Assembly (NCBI GenBank): GCA_963742315.1
Contig: CAVULE010000006.1
Location: 25,912 to 89,911, forward strand
DNA: 64,000 nt
Origin: AV69 sp963742315
GTDB taxonomy: Bacteria; Verrucomicrobiota; Verrucomicrobiia; Chthoniobacterales; UBA10450
Direction of reading: 5' to 3'
Under the pieces are notes generated by a model. That model saw only the letters and a list, made by a program, of their open reading frames with translations. It was not told the origin of the DNA and ran no database searches. The position numbers and the translations under genes are program-made. Shown one piece after another: positions 8,694 to 17,136 of this stretch (within the stretch, counting starts at the first letter, position 1; each line of letters opens with the position of its first letter).

Positions 8694-9815
8694 ATGAATG
8701 CGGAGAGCGGATCGGCTGACACGCGTGCCCAAGTTGTCGCGCTGGCGCGAGAGCTTGGATTCGATCTTTGCCGTTTCGCGCGGGCTGAAATGCCGGGGCA
8801 CGCCGCGGAGTTTCGAGATTGGCTCGATCGTGGGGATGCCGGTGAAATGAATTACCTGGCGCGCAACTCGGAGCGGCGATGCGACCCGCGCGAGATATTG
8901 CCGGACGCGAAAACGGTGATCGTTCTCGCGCTCAATTATTTTCAGGGCGCGCACAAAACCCACCCTGTAGAGGCAGACGTGTCGCCTGCGGGCGTTGCCA
9001 CCAAAAAGATTGCAGCCGGAACCGGTGTCACTACAGCAACAGGGCGAATTGCGCGTTATGCCCGGGGCGATGACTATCATAAACTGATCGAAAGGAAATT
9101 GGCCGTGATCGATCAATTTCTGCGCCAGCGCGACGGCAGACAAAAGTGTTATGTGGACACCGGGCCGATGCTGGAGCGCGATCACGCGGCGGCTGCCGGC
9201 ATCGGCTGGCATGGCAAAAGCACGATGTTATTGAACCGCGAATTAGGGACCTGGTTCTTTCTCGCTGAAATTTTGACGACGCTGGAGTTTGCGCCGGACA
9301 CGGCGAAAAAAAATTATTGCGGATGTTGCACGCGTTGCATCGATGCCTGCCCGACCGGCGCGCTTACTGCGCCGCACCAAATGGATGCGCGACGCTGCAT
9401 TTCCTATCTGACCATCGAATTAAAGGGTCCGATTCCGACTGAATTGAGGCCGCTGATCGGCGATCGCATCTACGGTTGCGACGATTGCCTGGATGCCTGT
9501 CCCTGGAACCGTTTTGCCAAAGTCTCGCGCGAAACGGCATTCGCTATGCGGCCAGAGGTCGCAGCGATGAACTTGCGCGATTATCTAAGTCTTGATGACA
9601 ACAAATTTCGCCGGCTTTTTCGCAACTCGCCTATCAAACGAACGAAACGGCGCGGGTTATTGCGAAACGTTTGCGTGGCGTTGGGGAACGTCGGAACGAT
9701 CGATGATTTGCCAGCTTTGGAACGGGCAGCGGCCGACGCGGAGCCACTAATTGCGGAGCACGCCCAATGGGCGATCGAGCGAGTTAAGGAGCGTGCGGTT
9801 GCAGCGAATTGCTGA
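8694..9815 (+). CDS. queG: Epoxyqueuosine reductase
   Basis: The 373-residue cobalamin and Fe-S enzyme has the RYARGDDYHKLIERKL motif, YVDTGPMLERDHAAAAGIGW, and two ferredoxin-like cysteine clusters (CGCCTRCIDACPTGA and CDDCLDACPWNRF). A HEAT-like C-terminus follows. It reduces epoxyqueuosine to queuosine in tRNA. Around residues 86-118 the linker before GRIARYARG is longer than I expect. That segment is encoded by a stretch containing GAGGCAGACGTGTCGCCT, an imperfect palindrome, and may be another in-frame repeat insertion. Confidence 0.93.
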   Translation: MNAESGSADTRAQVVALARELGFDLCRFARAEMPGHAAEFRDWLDRGDAGEMNYLARNSERRCDPREILPDAKTVIVLALNYFQGAHKTHPVEADVSPAGVATKKIAAGTGVTTATGRIARYARGDDYHKLIERKLAVIDQFLRQRDGRQKCYVDTGPMLERDHAAAAGIGWHGKSTMLLNRELGTWFFLAEILTTLEFAPDTAKKNYCGCCTRCIDACPTGALTAPHQMDARRCISYLTIELKGPIPTELRPLIGDRIYGCDDCLDACPWNRFAKVSRETAFAMRPEVAAMNLRDYLSLDDNKFRRLFRNSPIKRTKRRGLLRNVCVALGNVGTIDDLPALERAAADAEPLIAEHAQWAIERVKERAVAANC

Positions 9816-9877
9816 ATCTGTAATCATTAGCAACCGCATCTAAAGCCTGTGCGTCGTCTGAACGATTTAACCTCTAA

Positions 9878-11296
9878 ATGTCTAAGGAGAGTCTATTGCA
9901 GCCCGCAATGCACCAGCAGATAACCAGCCCGCCCGCCGCGAAAACCGACGCAGTAGCGCCTGCACCCGCCGTCGCCGCACCGCGTCGCCGGAAATCACGG
10001 CGGCGACGCTACATCCTGATCGGAATTGGCGCGTTGATTTTGCTTTGGATCGTCGGCGCGGTCATCGCAAGTAAGCGCGAGAAACCGATTCCAGTGACAA
10101 CGGAAAAGGCGGCGAAGCGAACGATCCTGCAGCTGGTTTCGGCGACCGGTAAAGTTCAACCGGAAACGGAAGTCAAAATTTCGCCGGAAGTGGCGGGCGA
10201 AATCATCGAGCTACCGGTGATTGATGGCGCGCACGTGAATAAGGATGACCTGCTGGTCAAGGTCAGACCGGATTCCTACAAAGCCTTGCTTGAGCAACAG
10301 GAGGCGGCGATCAGCTCGGCCAAAGCGACGAATCTTCAACAAAAGGCGACGATGATGAAGACGGAGCAGGACCTCAAACGTGCCGATGACATGTACAGCA
10401 AGAAAACGATTTCGATCCAGGAGTACAACACCGCGCAGGCTGCTTACGATGTGGCCAAAAATACTTTCGAAAGCTCGCTCCATGAGATCGAACGAGCACA
10501 GGCCGGATCCAGTCAGGCTCGGGATCAACTTTCCAAAACCACGGTCTATTCACCAATCGATGGCACGGTAACGATCTTAAACAGCAAACTTGGCGAGCGC
10601 ATCGTCGCCACCAATCAGTTCGCCGGCACGGAAGTGATGCGCGTGGCCGATCTCGGCCATATGGAAGCGCGCGTTGATGTGAACGAGAACGATGTCGTGA
10701 ACGTGAAAGTCGGCGACAAGGCGAGTGTGAAGGTCGACGCTTATGGCGATCGTAAATTTCACGGTACCGTTTACCAGATCGCCAACACCGGCACGACGAC
10801 GGGCGCGGGCACGCAGGAAGAAGTCACAAACTTCCAGGTTAAGATTCGAATCGACGATCACGATGTGCTGTTGAGACCAGGGCTGAGTTGCACGGCTGAT
10901 ATCGAGACCGACATGGTAAAGGACGTGGTGGCGGTGCCGATGCAGTCGGTAACGATCCGCACCGCCGACAGCAATTTGAGTCCGGAGGAGATCGAAAAGA
11001 AAAAGGAAAAAATCGCGCAACGCGATAAAGGCGACAACAGCGCTGAGCTCGTGAATGAGCGCCAGGAAAAAGCGACCCAGAAAGAGGAGCACGAAAAATT
11101 GGCAAAAGTTGTGTTTCTGAAAAAGGGTAGCAAGGCGCAGTCAATCAAAGTGACGACAGGAATCGCGGACGACACTTACATGGAGATAAAGAGCGGGGTT
11201 CAGCCGGGCGACGAAGTGATTTCGGGAAGTTACAGCGCGATCAGCCGGAAGTTGAAGGACGGCGCCAAAGTTACCTACGATAAAGAAGCCAAATAG
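9878..11296 (+). CDS. MacA/HlyD-type membrane fusion (periplasmic adaptor) protein
   Basis: The 472-residue protein has an Ala/Pro-rich cytoplasmic tail, a basic KSRRRRY stretch, one membrane anchor (about residues 45-65), a split biotinyl-lipoyl domain (SATGKVQPETEVKISPEVAGE and later TVYSPIDGTVTIL), a coiled-coil hairpin between them, and a beta-barrel. It should bridge the inner-membrane MacB-like complex to an outer-membrane channel. Near residues 355-410 there is a highly charged Glu/Lys-rich insertion not usual in MacA. The start is uncertain: ATG 9878, or TTG 9896 behind AAGGAG. No TolC-like gene is present in the window. Confidence 0.88.
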   Translation: MSKESLLQPAMHQQITSPPAAKTDAVAPAPAVAAPRRRKSRRRRYILIGIGALILLWIVGAVIASKREKPIPVTTEKAAKRTILQLVSATGKVQPETEVKISPEVAGEIIELPVIDGAHVNKDDLLVKVRPDSYKALLEQQEAAISSAKATNLQQKATMMKTEQDLKRADDMYSKKTISIQEYNTAQAAYDVAKNTFESSLHEIERAQAGSSQARDQLSKTTVYSPIDGTVTILNSKLGERIVATNQFAGTEVMRVADLGHMEARVDVNENDVVNVKVGDKASVKVDAYGDRKFHGTVYQIANTGTTTGAGTQEEVTNFQVKIRIDDHDVLLRPGLSCTADIETDMVKDVVAVPMQSVTIRTADSNLSPEEIEKKKEKIAQRDKGDNSAELVNERQEKATQKEEHEKLAKVVFLKKGSKAQSIKVTTGIADDTYMEIKSGVQPGDEVISGSYSAISRKLKDGAKVTYDKEAK

Positions 11297-11363
11297 TGTT
11301 CACGGTTCAGAGAACAGGGTTCAGTCCGAACTTTCGAAACCTGGACCCTGAAACCTGAACTCG
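11297..11363. repeat. Degenerate 7-bp tandem repeat spacer
   Basis: The spacer reads as consecutive 7-mers: GGTTCAG, AGAACAG, GGTTCAG, then ACCTGGA, CCCTGAA, ACCTGAA. The second half is roughly the complement of the first, so it can also fold. It separates the adaptor and ATPase genes. Confidence 0.6.
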
Positions 11364-12113
11364 ATGAGCCAAAACTCCACGCGTCCAGTTGGGCCACTGG
11401 TCATCGACATTGAAAACATCACGAAGGATTACGTGATGGGTGAAGAGACCGTGCGCGCGTTGCGCGGAGTGTCATTGCAGATTCATAGGAACGAATACAT
11501 CGCCATCATGGGCCCGAGCGGCAGCGGAAAGTCGACGCTCATGAACATGCTTGGTTGTCTCGATACCCCGACTTCCGGGCGGTATGAATTCAATGGGAAA
11601 AACGTCGCGGAAATGAACGATGACGACCTGGCCGCGATTCGAAATCGCGAAATCGGTTTTGTTTTCCAAACGTTCAATCTCCTCCCGCGCTCGACCAGCT
11701 TGCGCAATGTCGAGTTGCCGCTGATTTACGCCGGGATCGATCCAGACACGCGCGAGGAAATGGCGGCCCATGTCTTGCACGAAGTTGGCTTGGGCGATCG
11801 GATGAATCATAAACCAAATGAACTGTCCGGTGGTCAACGCCAGCGCGTTGCGGTCGCTCGCGCCCTTGTCAACAGGCCTTCCATCATTTTGGCGGATGAG
11901 CCGACCGGAAACCTGGATTCGAAAACAGGCGAAGAAATTATGGCGCTGTTTGAAAATTTGTATCAACGCGGGAACACCATCATCCTCGTCACGCACGAGC
12001 GCGACATCGCGACGCATGCGCGGCGCACCGTGCATTTACGAGACGGTTTAATCGAAACCGACCATGCCGGATTTATTCCGGAACTCGACCTCGTCGCGCT
12101 GGATCGACCATGA
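11364..12113 (+). CDS. MacB/LolD-type ABC transporter ATPase
   Basis: The 249-residue ATPase has the Walker A GPSGSGKSTL, Q-loop FVFQTFNLLP, signature LSGGQRQRVAVARAL, Walker B IILADEPTGNLDS and H-loop VTHERDIA. The pattern is that of the MacB/FtsE/LolD subfamily, with the ATPase separate from the permease. Together with the adaptor upstream and two permeases downstream it forms a tripartite exporter for a macrolide-like compound, peptide or lipoprotein; the substrate cannot be read from sequence. Confidence 0.93.
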   Translation: MSQNSTRPVGPLVIDIENITKDYVMGEETVRALRGVSLQIHRNEYIAIMGPSGSGKSTLMNMLGCLDTPTSGRYEFNGKNVAEMNDDDLAAIRNREIGFVFQTFNLLPRSTSLRNVELPLIYAGIDPDTREEMAAHVLHEVGLGDRMNHKPNELSGGQRQRVAVARALVNRPSIILADEPTGNLDSKTGEEIMALFENLYQRGNTIILVTHERDIATHARRTVHLRDGLIETDHAGFIPELDLVALDRP

Positions 12114-12176
12114 CTAATCGCGACGGCATTCTGATTCCGGAGAGCGCGGGCCATCAGCCTGTTGGCGGCATTGGAA

Positions 12177-12285
12177 CACAGACTTTCAGTCTGTGCGCCC
12201 AGTGGAGTTGCACTCCGCTGAATAAATGTCCCAGAATCAGCGAACAGAATGTCCGCTGGGCGCACAAGGCCCAGCCCTGTGGTCC
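12177..12285. repeat. Nested hairpin element (family B)
   Basis: It contains a perfect 8-bp hairpin (CACAGACT / AGTCTGTG, 12177-12195) and a larger one built from GTGCGCCCAG (12194) and CTGGGCGCAC (ending 12265). The motif CTGTGCGCCCAG with a following GGAG…CTCC hairpin recurs at 58960-59002. It sits in the leader of the first permease gene. Confidence 0.7.
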
Positions 12286-12290
12286 GTGAT

Positions 12291-13541
12291 ATGAAACGTT
12301 TTCTCTACGAGCTAAGCGAGAGCTGGAAAATTGCAGCATCGCAGATGCGCTCAAATTTGACGCGCTCCACCCTGACTGCGCTTGGCGTAATTATTGGCAT
12401 CGTTGCCGTCACCTTGATGGGGACCGCGATTGGTGGCATCCAGGTCGGCTTCGACAAAAGCATGTCGATCTTCGGCGATGACGTTCTTTACGTAGGGCAA
12501 TGGCCGTGGCGGAAAGTCGATGATTGGTGGAACTATCGCGATCGCAAAAAAATGAAAACGGAATACGCAGATGCACTTAATCGCATGATCGCGATGACAC
12601 CAAATTCCAACCTGATGATCGCCATTCCGACATCCAGTGTTATTCGCAGCGTCAAATATGCGGACAGCGAAGTAGGTAACGTTTTGGTCCGTGGGACGGT
12701 GTCAGATTACATTATTACGTCGACGTTTGATTTCAAAGAAGGTCGTTTTTTCAACGACTTGGAATCGCGCGCTGGCGCCAACGTTTGCGTGGTCGGCTAT
12801 GATGTGGCCGATGCGCTGTTTCCGTCAGCGAGTCCGATCGACAAATCGGTTCTGATTAACGGGCAACCATTCAAAATAGTCGGCGTGATTGCACGGCAAG
12901 GCTCGTTCCTTGGTCTGTTCAGTCTCGATTCCATTGTGGTGATGCCCCTGCCTGCGTTTCAGAAATATTTCACCGCTAAAAGTGAGGCGGACATTCTCGT
13001 GAAAGTGAAGGACAAGACAAAACTAGCGGAGGCCAAAGATGAGCTGGAAGGTTTAATGCGACGGGTCCGCGGCTTACCTCCTGAGAAAAACGACGATTTC
13101 AGCATTAACGAACAGCAGGCGTTAAAGAGCACACTTGATCCGATTAAGAACTCCATCGCCATAGCAGGGCTTTTCATCACCGGCCTTTCGCTTTTTGTCG
13201 GTGCCATCGGCATCATGAATATCACTTTCGTTAGCGTGAAAGAGCGGACGAAAGAAATCGGGACGCGAAAAGCGCTCGGGGCGCGCCGGCGCACCATTCT
13301 CCTTCAATTCCTGATCGAATCGACTGCGCTCTGTTTGTTGGGTGGAATAATTGGACTGAGCTTTGCCTTTGCCATGTGCTATCTGATCGGCGTCGCCTTT
13401 CCATCCTTTCCCATTCAATTTTCAACCGGATTGGTGGCCATCAGCATGGTTGTGTCGGTGTTGACGGGATTGATCTCGGGGTTCGCACCCGCATGGACGG
13501 CATCGAGGCTCGATCCGGTTACGGCCCTTCGCTATGAATAG
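12291..13541 (+). CDS. MacB-like ABC permease 1
   Basis: About 416 residues with the MacB layout: one N-terminal membrane helix (about residues 25-47), a large periplasmic MacB_PCD domain, and an FtsX domain with three helices, including GIMNITFVSVKERTKEIGTRKALGA. The start is set at ATG 12291 (MKRFLYELSES) rather than an upstream in-frame codon within a repeat. It should pair with the separate ATPase and the second permease. Both permeases end SRLDPVTALRYE or a close variant. Confidence 0.9.
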   Translation: MKRFLYELSESWKIAASQMRSNLTRSTLTALGVIIGIVAVTLMGTAIGGIQVGFDKSMSIFGDDVLYVGQWPWRKVDDWWNYRDRKKMKTEYADALNRMIAMTPNSNLMIAIPTSSVIRSVKYADSEVGNVLVRGTVSDYIITSTFDFKEGRFFNDLESRAGANVCVVGYDVADALFPSASPIDKSVLINGQPFKIVGVIARQGSFLGLFSLDSIVVMPLPAFQKYFTAKSEADILVKVKDKTKLAEAKDELEGLMRRVRGLPPEKNDDFSINEQQALKSTLDPIKNSIAIAGLFITGLSLFVGAIGIMNITFVSVKERTKEIGTRKALGARRRTILLQFLIESTALCLLGGIIGLSFAFAMCYLIGVAFPSFPIQFSTGLVAISMVVSVLTGLISGFAPAWTASRLDPVTALRYE

Positions 13542-13618
13542 TGGAGTAATGGAGTCCTGGAGTAGTGCAGCAATGCTGGCAACAATACTCCATCACTCCC
13601 CCACTCCAATTCTGAGTC
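13542..13618. repeat. Degenerate 8-bp tandem repeat spacer
   Basis: TGGAGT recurs every 8 bp on the left (TGGAGTAA, TGGAGTCC, TGGAGTAG) and the complementary ACTCC units recur every 8 bp on the right (ACTCCATC, ACTCCCCC, ACTCCAAT), so the spacer can also form a hairpin. It separates the two permease genes. Confidence 0.65.
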
Positions 13619-14863
13619 ATGCGATTTAAAGACATCATAGCGATGGCGCTCAGTTCGCTAGGGGCGAATAAATTGCGCGCGGCCCTAACGATGATTGGCA
13701 TCACCATTGGCGTGTTCTCGATCATTCTGGTCATGACCGCAATCGGCGCGTTGCAGAGTTCAATCGAAAGCGGAATCAGTTTTCTTGGATCGAATGTCTT
13801 TCAGTTCGCGAAATACCCGGTGAACATCGACGCCGGCGGTGCCAACGTGAAGAAAAAATACCAGAACCGCCGCAACATCTCCTACCAGCAGGCGCAGCGT
13901 TATTACGAATTGATGCAGGGAAATGCGTCGGAGATTTGCCTGAAGTGCTTCGGACGCGACTTGAAAGGCCAGGCCGTTTATAACGGGGTTAAGACACCGC
14001 CAAGTCTCACGGTTGTCGGAACGAATCGAGGTTTTCTTACCGCCAATGCGTTCACCCTCGGTTATGGCCGCAACCTTAACGAGGAAGACGTGGCCCTTGC
14101 CCGCAACGTCGCCGTCATCGGCAAGGGCATCGAGAAGCGTTTGTTTCCCCACGAGTCGCCCATCGGCAAGGTGATCCGCATGAGCGGGCACACTTATAGC
14201 GTTGTTGGTGTCCTCGCGGAAAAGGGCACCTCCTTTGGGGAAAGCCAGGACGATTTCTTTCTCATGCCGATCACCCGGTTTTTTGAGAATTACGGCGCAG
14301 CCAACCGGACGGTGAACATCGCGACGCAGCCGCTTTCTACGGAGCTGTACAACCGGACTTTGGATAAAGGAATCAGCGCGATGCGGATCGCCCGCGGCCT
14401 AAAGGCAGATCAGGAAAACGATTTCGAGATCTACACCAACGACTCGCTCAAAAGCGCTTTTCTCAATGTTGCCGGCGTGGTCAGCATCGGCGCGTTCGTG
14501 ATCAGTTTTATCGCTTTGGTAGCTGCCGGTATTGGCATCATGAACATCATGCTGGTGAGCGTGACCGAACGCACGAAGGAGATTGGCGTTCGCAAATCGA
14601 TCGGTGCACGCAGTGGCGATATCCTCCGGCAATTCCTCGCTGAGGCGGTCTTCATTTCCGAGGCCGGTGGAATTCTTGGCATTATTCTGGGTGTGGTCGG
14701 GGGCGATTTGCTCGCGCTTTGGCTCAAAGTGGATGTGATCTTCCCCTATGGGTGGGCAATCGCCGGGCTGATTGTCTGTTCCGCCATCGGGATCGGATTC
14801 GGGTTTTACCCCGCCTATCGTGCAGCCGCACTCGACCCCATCGAGGCCTTGCGCTACGAATAA
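13619..14863 (+). CDS. MacB-like ABC permease 2
   Basis: This 414-residue permease has the same architecture as the one before it: an N-terminal helix, a periplasmic domain and three C-terminal helices with GIMNIMLVSVTERTKEIGVRK. It ends in AALDPIEALRYE. The two permeases are clearly different in sequence, so a heterodimeric permease is likely rather than a recent duplication. No gene for an outer-membrane channel follows. Confidence 0.9.
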   Translation: MRFKDIIAMALSSLGANKLRAALTMIGITIGVFSIILVMTAIGALQSSIESGISFLGSNVFQFAKYPVNIDAGGANVKKKYQNRRNISYQQAQRYYELMQGNASEICLKCFGRDLKGQAVYNGVKTPPSLTVVGTNRGFLTANAFTLGYGRNLNEEDVALARNVAVIGKGIEKRLFPHESPIGKVIRMSGHTYSVVGVLAEKGTSFGESQDDFFLMPITRFFENYGAANRTVNIATQPLSTELYNRTLDKGISAMRIARGLKADQENDFEIYTNDSLKSAFLNVAGVVSIGAFVISFIALVAAGIGIMNIMLVSVTERTKEIGVRKSIGARSGDILRQFLAEAVFISEAGGILGIILGVVGGDLLALWLKVDVIFPYGWAIAGLIVCSAIGIGFGFYPAYRAAALDPIEALRYE

Positions 14864-14957
14864 GTCGAGCGTCGACAGCGCCGTTTAGATCCTAGCGGGC
14901 ACGCAACTTGCGCCCCTAAGTCTAACATGCGCTCTGTTCTCGCTCGCCCAAGCTCCT

Positions 14958-16976
14958 GTGCCTTCATCGCCTGTCAAAACCCCGGAACGTAACGTTCTTC
15001 TGATCGAAGAATACGACGCGCTTTCTGTCGCGATCCAGTCGGCGCTAACGAAATTCGCGCCGCATCATCGCTTTCATACGGTCCGATCCCTGGCGGAAGC
15101 GCGGCGGGCCGCCCTCGAACAAAAACCCGAACTCATCATTCTCGACTTCGATCCGCCACATTCGGGCGCGATCGCATTCTTCGGCGAAATGTGGGGTGTT
15201 TTGCCCGAGACACGTGTCTTGCTCATCGCGGCCGGGATTACGCCTGAACTCACGGCGGAACGGGGAGCTAATGGCGCGTTGCAATTTCTCGAAAAACCAT
15301 TCGAGCTGGTGGAATTCGGCGCTGCCGTGCAAGCGCTTCTTGGCCCTTGGATGGAAACAGGAATCTCTCGTGGGACATTGCGCGATCTCGCGCTCGACGA
15401 TGTTGCTCTTCTGGCCCTCTCCTCTCCGCGCAATGTTGTGATCGAGGTGCGGGCGGACGAAGGCCGCACTGGTGAATTGCACGTGCGAAATAGTCAGATC
15501 ACGCACGCCCGCACCACCGACGCTGAAGGAAAGCGTGCGCTCGTAGAAATGCTGACCTGGAATAATCCGCATTTTATCGAGAATATCGCTTCGGAATCGG
15601 CGCCTCGAACAATTCACGATTCCTGGGCGGCAACGCTGATCGAAGCGTTGCGCGAAGCGAAGAAACCGAAACATGGCCGACCTGTCCCAGCGGAACCGAA
15701 GGTGCCAGTCCAACCGGCTGTCGCACCAACCAAAACAGGTCCGAAGATCCTGATCATCGACGACACCGAGATGCTTTTGATTTTTGTGGAAGACTCACTT
15801 GCGCTTGCCGATCCGACGCTGCAAATGACCACCGCGCTCACCGGTCTGCAGGGCGTAAAAGAAGCCGCCCGCATTATACCCGATCTGGTTCTGGTCGATT
15901 ACGTCCTTCCCGACATCAAAGGCGATGAAGTTTGTCGTCGCATCGGAAGAAATGACAGCACTGCGCTCGTGCCAATTATCATGATGTCGGGTCACGTGCA
16001 CGAAATGATGGCGGTGGCGGGGAAGTTGCCAAACGTGGTGGCAGCAATTCCCAAACCTTTCATATCCGACGCGCTGGTCGGGCTGGTGCAGCAAACATTG
16101 AAGAAAGGCCCATTGCGCGAAAAACCGACTTTCCCCAGCGAAACAGAAATCGCGCGCGCCAAAGGCGCGGGCTTCGCCATATCGAAGACACCGATCGTGC
16201 CTCAGCCGGAGGAAAAATCGCCGCCGACTGAATCCAGGCGCGACGCGCCGGCACTTCCGGTTAGGAGAACCGAAATCGGCGCAGTCTCTGCGACGCCGGC
16301 CGTTAACGCGCGTGCGCAGGAGATCGCCCCTCCGCGGCCCATCGCGCGACCACCTGTTCCGATTCCAAGAACAGCGCCGCCGCAAAAGCTTCAGTCAGTC
16401 GCGCCTCGTCTTGGGCCGAACGAAGTGTTGCTTGATCTGCCACTCGATGTCGTCGCCATGCAAGTTAACGCTGCCTTTCAGATCGGTGCGATTCGCGCGC
16501 GGCCTGCCTCGTTAACGGTCGCGATTGAAATTCCTGCTCTCACTGCCACGGCGGCGTTGCCTTTGAAAACGGGTTTTCATTTGGGCCCGATTGATCTCGA
16601 TGCCACCGGTTGCATTTCTATTGTCCGCCTGATTCCTACTTCGCAGCCGTTTCGTCCAGTCCAGACACGCAGCGCGTTTGAGATTGATGGCGTCACAGTC
16701 GTTCCAGCAAACGAGCGCGAGCGGCTACAACTTATGTCAATTGCAGGTTCACGCATGACGATGCAGTTATTTGCGCCGCTCGAGCTAATTTCAGTCGAGT
16801 TGGCTCCGAATTTGGAAATCAGGCAACTAGTCCTGCGTTGCCGAGGCAACGCGGTGCGCGTTTCATTGAATTCGCAAAGCTCCCCTGCGCAGAGCGGCGC
16901 AAGTTTCGAAGCGACGAGGGTGCAACTCGACCAATCGCGCCGAATCGACGAGCTCACCCTAACACCCATCGCTTAA
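14958..16976 (+). CDS. Double receiver-domain regulator with a Pro/Ala-rich linker
   Basis: The 672-residue protein starts at GTG 14958. Residues about 10-125 form a receiver-like domain (IILDFDPPHSG, LEKPFELVEF). A middle region of about 100 residues resembles DUF4388/PatA N-terminal domains. A second, more canonical receiver follows (IIDDTEML, LVDYVLPDIKGDE, IPKPFISDAL). A Pro/Arg-rich linker then leads to about 200 residues I do not recognise. There is no DNA-binding or output enzyme motif, so it is probably a PatA-like scaffold in motility or polysaccharide control. No kinase gene is adjacent. Confidence 0.75.
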   Translation: MPSSPVKTPERNVLLIEEYDALSVAIQSALTKFAPHHRFHTVRSLAEARRAALEQKPELIILDFDPPHSGAIAFFGEMWGVLPETRVLLIAAGITPELTAERGANGALQFLEKPFELVEFGAAVQALLGPWMETGISRGTLRDLALDDVALLALSSPRNVVIEVRADEGRTGELHVRNSQITHARTTDAEGKRALVEMLTWNNPHFIENIASESAPRTIHDSWAATLIEALREAKKPKHGRPVPAEPKVPVQPAVAPTKTGPKILIIDDTEMLLIFVEDSLALADPTLQMTTALTGLQGVKEAARIIPDLVLVDYVLPDIKGDEVCRRIGRNDSTALVPIIMMSGHVHEMMAVAGKLPNVVAAIPKPFISDALVGLVQQTLKKGPLREKPTFPSETEIARAKGAGFAISKTPIVPQPEEKSPPTESRRDAPALPVRRTEIGAVSATPAVNARAQEIAPPRPIARPPVPIPRTAPPQKLQSVAPRLGPNEVLLDLPLDVVAMQVNAAFQIGAIRARPASLTVAIEIPALTATAALPLKTGFHLGPIDLDATGCISIVRLIPTSQPFRPVQTRSAFEIDGVTVVPANERERLQLMSIAGSRMTMQLFAPLELISVELAPNLEIRQLVLRCRGNAVRVSLNSQSSPAQSGASFEATRVQLDQSRRIDELTLTPIA

Positions 16977-16989
16977 CCACCCATCGCAG

Positions 16990-17032
16990 CACAGCCATCC
17001 TGGCTGTGGGGCCAACGGGCACCTTGCCCGTT
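16990..17032. repeat. Paired small hairpins after the receiver gene
   Basis: Two perfect hairpins lie in tandem: CACAGCCA-TCC-TGGCTGTG (16990-17008) and AACGGGCA-CCT-TGCCCGTT (17014-17032). They are between converging genes and may serve as a two-sided terminator. A similar GGGCA…TGCCC hairpin occurs at 23401-23417. Confidence 0.65.
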
Positions 17033-17136
17033 GCTTTGACGCCTGCGATGAAACCCCATGGTCCAAATGATTTTCAATCAACAAATCGCGAAATATCGTC
17101 GTGAATATTTTAACCTTTGCGAATCGTCGGTGTCGC

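Noticed and set aside
8577..9212. 211-residue reverse-strand frame over queG
   Set aside because: Antisense of the conserved N-terminal half of queG.
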